A DNA stretch of 64,000 nucleotides from the NCBI GenBank assembly GCA_012184525.1, contig WOFQ01000001.1, positions 1,054,001 through 1,118,000 of the forward strand, given 5' to 3'. The notes under the pieces were generated by a model. It was given only the letters and a program-made list of their open reading frames with translations. It ran no database searches and was not told the DNA's origin. Made by a program: the position numbers and the translations under genes. This DNA comes from Xenoacremonium recifei (Eukaryota > Ascomycota > Sordariomycetes > Hypocreales > Nectriaceae). Positions 34,134-43,964 of this stretch are shown here, one piece after another. Positions within the stretch are counted from its first letter, which is position 1; every line of letters begins with the position of its first letter.

Positions 34134-35334
34134 TCATAGCTTGCTCTCGCCCTCCTGGGGAATCTTGATGACGACCTTGCCCCAAGTCCCCCTCCCGCCC
34201 AACGCCGCCAACGCACTCCCAACCCTCTCCAGCCCAACAAACTCCTCATCCGCATACTCCGTCCCCCTCAGCTTCCCCTCCCTCACAAGCCCCATGATGC
34301 CCTCCCAAACCCTCGGAATGGCCTCACGCTCATTCTTCGAGTACGCGCCCCAGTGAATCCCCACCAGCGCGATGTTCTTCAGCAGCACCTTGTTCATCGC
34401 GACCTTCTCGATCTTGCCGGCCGCGAAGCCGACGATCAGGATGCGGCCGTTCCAGGCGGTGCACTTGGTGGACAGGTCGACCAGCCCGACGGGGTCGTAG
34501 ACGATGTCGGCGCCGCGGCCGGAGGTCAGGGCTTTGACTTGTTGGGGCCAGGAGGGGTCGGCGTAGGAGATGGTGTGGTCGGCGCCGAAGGAGCGCGCGA
34601 TGGAGAGCTTCTGGGGGGTTGAGGCCGTGGCGATGACGGTGGCGCCGAAGGCTTTGGCGACTGTTGGAGGTTGGTTAGCACTTGGACTCATACACATTCA
34701 TTCATGAAGATCACAGCAGCAGCAGCACTCACCCTGCACAGCCGCAAGCCCAACTCCCCCCGCCGCCGCATGCACAAGCACCACATCCCCCTTCTTCACA
34801 CCCGCCCTCAAAACCAACGCGCCATAGCTCGTCGGCGCGGTAACAAACAAACCCGCCGCCTCGGCGAACGACCAGCCCTCCGGCACGGGCAGCAGCGCGA
34901 CCTCCGGGGCGCACAGCTGTGTCGCAAAGGCGCCCTGGTGAGCGCCGAAGACGCGGGCGCCGACGGGGAATTTGGGCGACGAGATGTTGCGCGGAGTGCG
35001 CAGGACGGTGCCGGCGAATTCGGCGCCGGCGACCCAGGGGAAGGCTGGGGGTTTGGTTAGAGGTGGTGATAGAGATGGGGAGGGGAGGTGAAGGGTGCTT
35101 ACGAGGCTGGTTTTGGTATTTGCCTTGGATCTGCAGGATGTCGAAGAAGTTGGCCGCCGCGGCGTGGATCTGGATCAGATACTCATTGTCCTTGGGACTT
35201 GGATCCGGGAGCTCCGTCACGCGAAGCTCGTCAGGGCCCTTTGCAAGTAAGCTTCACACACTTCATAACATCGATACTTCACGTCTCATGAGGAAACGCA
35301 CCTTGACGTATTCCTTGATCTGGATACCACGCAT
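34134..35334 (-). CDS. quinone oxidoreductase-like MDR family protein
   Basis: Medium-chain dehydrogenase/reductase of the NADPH:quinone-oxidoreductase type. Four exons on the minus strand: 35334-35302 (only 33 nt), 35238-35103, 35044-34733 and 34660-34134. They keep phase across introns of 63, 58 and 72 nt and give 335 aa. Landmarks are EYLIQIHAAAANFFDILQIQG, PPFPWVAGAEFAGTV, the dinucleotide-binding HAAAGGVGLAAVQ, and ASTPQKLSIARSFGADHTI. No catalytic or structural zinc Cys cluster is seen, which fits a zinc-independent QOR. There is no organelle signal. The physiological substrate is unknown. Confidence 0.9.
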
Positions 35335-36177
35335 AATGCCGGCGTTTCAATTGGACCGAAACAAAAAAAACAATGTGCACGAGGAAGCAAGAATCGATGT
35401 GTCAAGAAGTCGAAATGTTGCAAATCAGAGCCGGGACGTTGAAATAAATGGCCGGCATCTCGTAATGGAAGCTTCCCCGGCCGGTGACGTTCCTAGGTTG
35501 GGGCTGAGAGCTCAGATCGCGGGGAAGCGAACCTCGGCATCTCTAGCGCTCACTTCCGGGGGGGGGCTTAGGTTAGGTTAGTTTGGGAGATGCTGATCAG
35601 CCATAAACCATGGTCGGTCCGCGGCAAGGAGAACGAGACTTACATTCATTATACGTATGTATATATTCAGGCATTGTTAGACTGCTGGCTCAAACAGGCC
35701 CTCTAATGACATTACTTCAACTTAAAGAGTCGTCGTCCTTGCAGTAAACATCCAGTCATGCTGACTAATACGCGATGACTTCAACGTAGTCTATTATTAG
35801 CGCTCTCAGCTTCGCATCGCATGCAGAGTCAGACAGACACAGCAGGCCGTTCAAATATACTACGTATTGAAAGACGGGGAAAAAACGCGCATACAGAGAG
35901 ACCATGATATCATAAGTCGCCGCTTCATTCATCACCAAGGGCCCCGTATGTCCCCCATCGCTCGGCGCGTCTTCATCATCGTCGAACCCTCCTCCCCAGA
36001 GATGCCTCAACCTCGCTTTGCATTACACTCGCTTTCCACAGTAACGTTGCTACCGCTCCCGGGTCAATAGCGCTCTCTCTCTGAACGCTCCCATCCAGGG
36101 GTCCTTGTACAATTGCATGGACCATGACCAAGGCGACAAGGTATGTCCGACAGGTCATGTCATCCCGTTTCCGTGCT
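35335..36177. other. intergenic region, no gene seen
   Basis: 843 bp upstream of the oxidoreductase and downstream of Dsk2. A short minus-strand ORF at 35765-36010 (81 aa) ends shortly after the Dsk2 stop region but has no recognisable domain, and I do not call it. Confidence 0.5.
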
Positions 36178-37649
36178 TCAAGCGCCGTTCAGGAGATGCT
36201 CGATGGCGCCTTGCACGCTTCCTCCGCTCCGTCTAAGGGCGCTCACATTCCGCTCAAAGTCAAAGAACCCCATGTCATTCAGCTGTCGAAGCTGCTCCGC
36301 ATATCGCTCCTCAGGCGGTCGGGTGTCCGCCGGAGCAGCCGCCGATTCTCCTCCTGCAAGCATGCGCATGAATTCTTGCATCGCCTCTGGGTTGTAAGCA
36401 CCACCGAACGGCATGCTGGGCTGGCCACCCTCGGCGCCGCCAGGGAAGAGGGCGGCAAAGGGATTGGCTGCCGGCGGGGGGGAGGTCGGGTTCGAGCCCG
36501 GACGGGGAGAAGAGCTGGGCACGTTACCCGTGCCTGCGGCAGCCGTTTGTGATTCCGTCGCTCCCGATCCGGCCTGCGCTCCGGGAGTCGCCGTCGCGGG
36601 GTTGGCTGCTCGCGATTGCTCAAGAATGCTGTTAAGACCCTGGAGCTGCGCTATCAACTCATGAAGGTTGGGTTGCTGTTGACCTTGACCCTGACCCGCG
36701 GGGTTGGCTCCACCGCCAGCACCAAAGAGTCCCGGAAACATGAAGGGGTTGCCGCCGAATGGATTCTGAGCGTTCTGGGCTCCAGCAGCAGTGTTGGTGC
36801 TCTCACCACTGGCGGCAGCACCTTCGGGTGTCGAGTTGGTAGCTCCCGGAGCTGGGAATGAGGAGTTGCCGCCACGCATCTGACGCTGCATGCGCATGGC
36901 TTGGCTCATCATGCTAGGGTCGGTCATCATCTGTCGCATGTACGGAGAAGTGATAATCTCCCGCGCATTGGGCATGTTTCGGAGCATCGGGTTCGATTCG
37001 ATGAGCATGTTGACAAAGTCGGGGTTGTTGAGCGCCTCATTCATGCTCTGCTGGACATTGGGGTCTGCCATCATCCGCGACAGTCGCTCCTCGTCCATAG
37101 GCGGTCCCATCTATAGTTGACTCTGGTCAGCGTACAATGCCCGACACGGACCAACCAATCGCATATCGCTGCTGGAAGCTGGGGATAGGAGGGGGTTCAA
37201 AAGCAGGTACTTACTCCTCCGTCGGGTCCAAACATGTCCATGCCCGGCAGGTTGATCTGGTGACCGGCGTAGCGAGCGCCTGTCAATCCTGCGAGCGGGT
37301 TGTTGGCGGTGCCCGAAGCCATGTTGGTGGGCACAGCGGGCGGGGTGGCCGTCGAGGAAGACGACGAGGGCTGGGCCTGATTGCTGGCCGCGCTCTTGAC
37401 CATGTGGATGGTGTTGTTGGGCTTGATCTTGTAGTTGCCCAGGGCGTCATCGTTCTTCATCACCCGGCCCGAGTAGATGAGTCGTTGCCGCTCCACGGGG
37501 ACGTTCTCGAAGTCGGCGCCCGCGAGCTTTGTCTTGAGCTCGAGCACTGTGGCAGACTCGGCCATGGTGATGACGTGCAGGCCATCGCTCGACGTCTTGA
37601 CCTTGAAGGTGATCTGGGCATCGCTGCCGGAATCGGCGTTGTCAGCCAT
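36178..37649 (-). CDS. dsk2: ubiquilin family ubiquitin receptor Dsk2
   Basis: Shuttle protein that binds ubiquitinated clients and delivers them to the proteasome. Exons 37649-37215 and 37110-36178, joined across a 104-nt intron (GTAAGT...CTATAG), give 455 aa. The ubiquitin-like domain is at ~12-87 (ITFKVKTSSDGLHVI...RLIYSGRVMKNDDALGNYKI). The STI1-type region begins around MGPPMDEERLSRMMADP and NPDFVNMLIESNPMLRNMP. A Pro/Gln/Gly/Ala-rich linker follows, then a C-terminal UBA domain (LNDMGFFDFERNVSALRRSG...AIEHLLNG). Domain order and length are typical. The ATG at 37649 is chosen because it opens directly into the UBL; the frame extends upstream without supportable sequence. Confidence 0.95.
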
Positions 37650-38705
37650 GGCGGAGGCTGCGAAGGCGGGCGGATCGTTGAGTTGCGATGGAGGCGGCTG
37701 ATGGGATGGTGGGGAGGGGTGAGTGAGGGCCAGCAGTTCGGGCTCGATCGATAGCGGGATGACTCGCAAGACTAGAGCCGGATCGCACAGGATCAAACGA
37801 GGAGCCTCGTCGCAGCAGCAACAGCAGATGGCACGGCTTGAGCGATGCGTGCGTGCGTGATGATGTTTGGCGTTGAAGCTGCGAATGCTTGGGGTGAGTT
37901 GGGGGAAGCGAAGCGGCCGGAGGTCAGGCAAGTCAAAGGTAAGGTAGTGGCGAGGCTGAGCCAGGACGAGAATGGGAATGGATGGCGGAGGCAGGTGGCT
38001 GCGTGCGTGGGGCAGGTGCAACTGCTAAAGATACGGTCCCGGTGCCTCCTGCTGTCGAATGACGGAACGAGTTGATAATAAAAGAAAGGCAAGAACGGTT
38101 CTGGGTCAAAGGATTTCCTTTCTAGGAAACACCCTGTTTACGGTCTCTCTTTTTATTCACCGGCATTATTATTCTCTGTTCAACCTGTCCTCTTCTCGAT
38201 GTTGAGGTTCCATTAGAAATGCTCATACTTGCGGGCCTGTTCTACGGCTATCCACCACCTTCTGCGCCCGGCCTCATGAGACGACATTCACCTGTAGATA
38301 GTCCACATGCTTAGCTCGTTGATACCCCTGATTGCGAAAGTGTCCCAAGGCAAATTAAACAGTTGACTAAAACCGCAAGTGTAGTTTTCTGTTTGTCGCG
38401 CTGCTTCATGCTGTTTGGCACCAAACGCTATTAACGTTTGACATGTGAGTCTAGGGTAGGCTCTCAGGTGACTTCAGAGTCTAAATCAGATGTGGGATAC
38501 ATAGAGCAGCGCTCACTGGCACGCATTCACACTCACTCAACCTGGCTCGCGATAGCTTCACTTAACGAGCCCGATCGCAACCCCATTGTGAGCGTCACTT
38601 CCTCCATGTAACCCATTGATCCGAGCCAATTTCCCTCACCATATTCTTCTGCATCTGGGGAAATGGATTAGACACATATGTTGAGCTCATGACTCTACCA
38701 GCATC
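37650..38705. other. divergent promoter region of Dsk2 and Npr2 genes
   Basis: 1056 bp between divergent starts, with no supportable gene. Confidence 0.5.
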
Positions 38706-40069
38706 ATGATCCAAGGCATCTTCTACGCCCGTTTCTTCCCCCAAGAGGGTGAGCTCTCAACCTCTCCACGTACTCCAAGACACATATACTAACACGCATA
38801 TAGGCCCTCGCATCGTCGCCCAGTGCCCGGCCGGCTGCATCACCGCCGCCGCCGAGAGCCCGCGACCTCCCCTCATCGACTTCGACACCCTCCAGGAGTA
38901 CATCATCCCGCGCCAGGCATTCTGCAACCGCTACATCACCATCAACTCGCCCGACGGCAAGTATGTGGTTCTCGGCTTTCCAGTGGTCATCCCGCACACC
39001 AAGTATCAGCGTAATGAGTTCATCTTCAACTTCGGCCTGATCCTGGATGCCGACACCGACCAGATCCCCTACGAGCGCGTCGTGCGCCGCCTGGCCTCGA
39101 CCTTCTCTGAGATGGAGAAGCAGAACGAGTATTTGAGTCAGAATGAGGGCCGCGGCGAGCCTAGCAGGGGCAGCAGCAGGAGGCCGATTGATGGGCTGCT
39201 GGAGATTGTAAAGGAGGATTTGAACAACTACGGGGAGTGTATGATTCCAGTTGGTGAGCCGCCCTCCCCCCCTATCGCCCCTTGAAGCCATGGAGAACTG
39301 ACACTAGCCACCAGACGAGGCCAACACCATCAACATGAAGCTCTTCCCCCATCATGACACCCCGCCCGTCGTCCAGGGCTGGCACGTCCCCGTCTCCAAG
39401 ACCAAGTTCGCCGAGATCGTCGACCCGACCTGGGATATCACGCTGCAAAAGGTCATCGCGCACATCGACGGCGTCTCAGACGTGCGCCGCATCGCCCACG
39501 CCGCCTCGGTCTCGCTCGACCTGGCCAAGACAGCCCTACGTCACCTGCTCTACTACGACACCATTCTACTGCTTGACATGTTCTTTTTCAGCGCCTGTTA
39601 TGCGCCGCGCCCCGGCATCCACGACTTCATCCGCAACGCCGACGGCATGGTCGACGAGTGCGCCGCCTATGTCTCGCATGGCCGCGGCCGTGTCGCCAAC
39701 TACCACCTCATTAAGCTCATGGCCAGCTTCGCGCCTGGCCGCAGCGTTATGGAGTGGCTCAAGGGCCACCAGGACGCGGGTTTCGATGTACTTCGCCATG
39801 TCGATGTACGGCGCCTTGTCCAGTTTGGCGTCATCAAGGGCTGTCTCTACCGCGTCCACAAGTATGTCGTGTCTAAGCAGTATCTCGCTGCGCTCGCCTC
39901 GGGCCAGAGCCGCCCTGTGCCTGGTGGCGATCCGCTGCAGCGGTATACCGATGGGTGCCATCACTTTGACCAAATCATCACCGAGCAGAATTTGACAGAC
40001 GCTGAGATCATGGAGAAACTCAAGAAGCTTCCCGTACCAAAAGGTGATCTAGCTGTGTTCTATCGGTGA
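38706..40069 (+). CDS. npr2: Npr2 (nitrogen permease regulator 2, SEACIT/GATOR1 subunit)
   Basis: Subunit of the Npr2-Npr3-Iml1 complex that inhibits TORC1 under amino-acid shortage at the vacuole. Exons 38706-38748 (43 nt), 38804-39253 and 39315-40069, joined in phase across introns of 55 and 61 nt, give 415 aa. The longin-like start is MIQGIFYARFFPQEGPRIV; family segments are DFDTLQEYIIPRQAFCNRY, VVLGFPVVIPHTKYQRNEF, FNFGLILDADTD and the winged-helix-like HLLYYDTILLLDMFFFSACY. The linker at about residues 145-160 is Ser/Gly/Arg-rich. Splicing at GAGG|GTGAGC and CATATAG restores QEG-PRIV, as in homologs. Confidence 0.94.
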
Positions 40070-40240
40070 GATGATGTACTATTGCATGAAGATATGGTTG
40101 CATAGATGTTTGTTCTACATGGAGTCTATGGTATCATGATATGAGTTACAGTAATGTACAAGATAGTTTTACAGGGGAACATTGCAGCAGCCCCTAATAC
40201 AATAATGTCGCCGCATCCTTTTTTACAACGCCCCATGTTT

Positions 40241-42186
40241 TCATACACTAGGACCCTTGCCCTTTCGCTCCCGAACCTCCTGCTTGCTGGGCAGCTCAAT
40301 GTCTGGATTGTTGGCCACCTTGGGCGCCTCCTCGCCCTGCTGCTCGAGCGCCATCCTCGTGAGCTCCTTGTCCGACAAGGTCTCGCCTCGCGCCTCGGCT
40401 TCCTTGCGCAGGGCCTCCTTCATACGGCGCACAAGCCCAGTGTAGGGCTGGCCGGGGTAGATCTGGCCACTCTCATCCCACTCGTCGTCGGGGACAAGCT
40501 CGACAATGCGGATGTTGTGCTTGCCCTTCCGTAGGATCAGCAGTCGCCCATCAATCAGGAATTTGGACGTCTCTTCCGGGAACCAGAGCTTCATCGGCGT
40601 CCAAGACAGGTTGCCGGGCACGAGGCCGACCTTCTGACCGGGCTGCGCGGCGATGTACGCACCCTGCTGGCTGAGAAGGCGCTGACCGTCGCTGCTGCTG
40701 CTAGCGAGGCCGGCCGCGAACAAGATCTTGGCCGGAGAGCTCTGCATGATTCGCTCGGGGAGTTTGATGTCGCTGCGAGGAGCATTGAGGGCAGTAACCA
40801 TGTTGGTAGGCTGGTTGTTGATGCCCTTGGGTGTCTTTCCAAACCGGAACTCATGCTGTTGGGCCTCCCGGAGCGCCCTTTGAGACCCATGGACCAGAGA
40901 GACAACTTCAAATGCGAGCTTGTGCTGAGCGATACGCTTCGACGGATCCAAAACGTGCTCGTCCATAGTCTTCTGGATCTCAGCCAAGGGCATGAATGTG
41001 AATAGCTTGAGCAACCGCTCAATCTCATCGTCAGATCTTCGCACAAAGTAACCGTAGAGATCAAACGCCGTCGTCTTGAACTCGTCGAGCCAAACGGCAT
41101 TCCCAGCACTCTTGCCAAACTTGGCGCCCGCCGAATCCGTAAGCAAGGGAACTGTGAATCCGACAGGTTCGTGCTGCCAGTCCGTAGGCATCTTGGCATA
41201 GGGGGCCTCCTCGGTGCCTCGGATGATCTTGAGAGCATCGATACCCGCAACGATGTTGCCGTATTGGTCTGAGCCTCCGATCTGCATCTGGATGCCCAGC
41301 TTGTTGTACATGTGCCAAAAGTCCCAGCCCTGAAGAAGGGGGTACATGAATTCTCCAAAAGACATGCCGTCTCCTTCAGTCATTTTTCGCTTCACACTGT
41401 GCTTTCAATGAGTATTTGGTTGTTAGAGGGTAGAAATGAGGAACCTACGTATCGCGGCTAAGCATAGGCCCGATCCGAATATGCCTCGCTATCCGTTTGC
41501 TGAAGTCATATAGCGTCAATTTGCCCAACCAAGTATTATTGTTGAGGAGGTGGTGTTTCGCCGCCCAATCGTCAGGGTAGCCATATTTCCGCTTCAACTC
41601 GTTGACGTTTTGCCAGATCTTGGTCAGCTGCACGTGCATCTTGGTGATGTTCTTGGTGATATCAACGTTGGACAGCATCTCTCGGCTGTGTAGTCGGTCG
41701 GTCGGATCGCCAATTCGAGCAGTTGAGCCTCCGATGAGGGTGACGGCGGGATAGCCATGGAACCACATCCAGAACATGGGCATGAGGGGGAGAAGGTGTC
41801 CAACGTGCATCGAGTCGGCGGTAGGGTCAATGCCCACATAGGAGCCTATTCGTTTGATTCGCATGATCTCTCTGATCTTGTCGGGGTTTCTGAGCGCATG
41901 TTAGTATGTTGCAGAAGAGCTTGTCACTGCCTCGACCATCATACCCAGCAACATCCTTGATATAACCACGCTCTTGAAGCACGTCAAAGGTGTGAGGAAT
42001 CTCGCCCTTTTGCACCGCTTCTGCCCTATTCTTCCACCGCTCTTCTCCCTCTTCAACCTTTTTTAGCCATGTCGTAGAGATGCCTCGAGTTCGGTGGCCT
42101 GTGAGGAGCGATCGTGCGACGGCGCATTGGAGGCGAGCGCTTCGTCGGGCCAGAGAGAGTCTGGGGACGAATCCTTGTGACGCCAT
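40241..42186 (-). CDS. msy1: mitochondrial tyrosyl-tRNA synthetase
   Basis: Class I synthetase that charges mitochondrial tRNA-Tyr. In some Sordariomycetes the orthologous CYT-18 also helps splice mitochondrial group I introns, which cannot be judged here. Exons 42186-41945, 41889-41449 and 41396-40241 join in phase over introns of 55 and 52 nt to give 612 aa. The N-terminus (MASQGFVPRLSLARRSARL) is Arg/Ser-rich and mitochondrial-like. Catalytic elements are YVGIDPTADSMHVGHLLPL (HIGH variant HVGH), IGGSDQYGNIVAG and the KFGKSAGNAVWLDE loop (KMSKS variant). A C-terminal S4-like RNA-binding segment (WFPEETSKFLIDGRLLILRKG) is followed by a charged tail. It shares its promoter with SDH4. Confidence 0.95.
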
Positions 42187-42615
42187 GATGGAGAACTGGT
42201 TCAAGGCAATCAGACGCTGCGAGAACGTCCAGAAGTCTCACATTGGCCAGCCACGAGATGTGAGAGAAAGAGTAGGGCCGCCGTAAGGAGTGTCGTGGGC
42301 AGTCGTTCGTTCGCGCGCACTTAGAAGAAGAAGCTCCTCCAAAAAATTCCCAGAAAACCAAACCCATCTCGAATTTCGCAGCCAATCACATGCGCTTCCT
42401 GACGCTCACCGGAAAATCATTGTTGCGCCCCGGACCAGCCGGCTGAACTCGCGGTGTCGGAATGCAGCCGGCCAATCACAAGCAAGGTATTTCTCGATCC
42501 TCGGCAATACCGGATTTCAACCTCGCGGGCCAGGCCTAAGACATCATCACCAACGCCCTCACGCCCGTCGACCCCAAGCCGTCAATTGAGCGCCCCTGCG
42601 ACTTGGATCATCACA
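42187..42615. promoter_or_regulatory. divergent MSY1/SDH4 promoter with paired CCAAT elements
   Basis: Two identical 10-mers GCCAATCACA occur at 42381-42390 and 42471-42480, exactly 90 bp apart, oriented toward SDH4. A reverse-orientation CCAAT (ATTGG at 42242-42246) lies near the MSY1 start. CCAAT boxes bind the HAP (CBF) complex, which is known to control respiratory genes in fungi. The use of these copies is inferred. Confidence 0.6.
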
Positions 42616-43256
42616 ATGGCCTCAATTGTGCGTCCCTCTCTGCTGCGGCAGACCGCCATGGCTTCTCGATGGGCTGCCGCCCCGTCCGCCGCGACCCGGT
42701 GCGCCTTCGTGAAGCCTATGGGCGTTGCTGCTTTCCACAACTCGAGCCGACGCTCTGCCCTGCTTCCCCCTGGTCCTCGTGAGTAGCTCTGTCAGATGCT
42801 TGATGTGTGCAATTGCTAACCCTTCTTTCAGAGCGCATCATTGGCACCGGTACGAATGGATCATCAATATCCTCCTAGCGACGAGCTCACTAACACCTCC
42901 CAGTCAACGATCCCGCCCCCGTCCCCGAGCCCAGCGCCTCGCACGGCTCCTACCACTGGACCTTTGAGCGCCTACTCGCCGCCGGTCTCGTGCCGCTGAC
43001 CCTCGCTCCCTTCGCCTCCGGCTCGCTCAACCCGACCACCGACGCCCTTCTCTGCGGCATGCTGCTCATCCACTCGCACATGGGCTTCCAGTCGTGCGTT
43101 ATCGACTACTTCCCCAAGTGGTCACACCCGCGTACGCACAAGACTGTCTGGTGGCTGCTCAATGCCGCCACCCTGACTGTTGGCGTTGGGCTGTACGAGT
43201 TTGAGACCAACGATGTGGGCATTACCGAGGGTGTTAAGAGGATCTGGAAGGCGTAA
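42616..43256 (+). CDS. sdh4: succinate dehydrogenase membrane anchor subunit (CybS)
   Basis: Subunit D of complex II, anchoring the succinate dehydrogenase catalytic dimer in the inner mitochondrial membrane and helping bind ubiquinone. Exons 42616-42778, 42832-42849 and 42904-43256 keep phase and give 177 aa. The middle exon is only 18 nt (residues QRIIGT). The presequence is Arg/Ala/Ser-rich (RPSLLRQTAMASRWAA). CybS landmarks are SYHWTFERLLAAGLVPLTL, LIHSHMGFQSCVIDYFP with the expected His and Tyr, and a last TM segment WWLLNAATLTVGVGLYEF. It lies head-to-head with the mitochondrial TyrRS gene. Confidence 0.94.
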
Positions 43257-43964
43257 GGAGGGCGGATTGGGAGAGATATCAAAGCCGGAGAAGGAGGCCG
43301 TTGTGTGATTTGAGCCTGATGGAGGAATTGCCGAGTAGAAGGGACTGCCGGCAAATGTATAGAAATATCTTGTGAAAGTCTACGAAATCTGTATTCGCCA
43401 TTGAAACGAGGCGTCACAGTGTTATGGATTCGATGCCATGGAATATTCGAGTTCTTTTGTTCACGCGTACGAGCCTATGGGTGATTGTTCCTAACTAAGT
43501 TCTAATTTTCTGGAAGTATGTGACAGCTGGGAAGTCGTCGTGTAGCCACCTCGGCATGAGGCAGATATAACAGGTTATCCTCCACAATCATTAGTTTCGC
43601 GATACACTAACCACTGAGAAAATAAGCTATAAACTGTTCTCTTCATTTCAGGCTTGAGCTTGGATTCTTATCTGGCTCATGACCGAGCAGACTGTAACTG
43701 AGTTGAGCTTCAGCGAGCTCCGGCATGTGATCGCGGCCTCACATTGATGGCCGGAGAGAAGTCCGGGTAACCAACATCAACACCATTCATATCGAAAAAA
43801 AAGACGGAGAGACGTTCGTAAAACTTCGATTGAATTCTCGCACGCTTGCTTTCATTTTGTATAGTATACTACTTAGGACTTCGTAACCTCGATCTCAACC
43901 AAGCATCACACCTCCCATCAGCCCCTGACTCTCTCACAACACCCACACCCTTTCTTCTTCATGC
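43257..43964. other. convergent intergenic region, no gene seen
   Basis: 708 bp between convergent stops of SDH4 and the betaine lipid synthase gene. It is AT-richer, with no supportable ORF. Confidence 0.55.
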
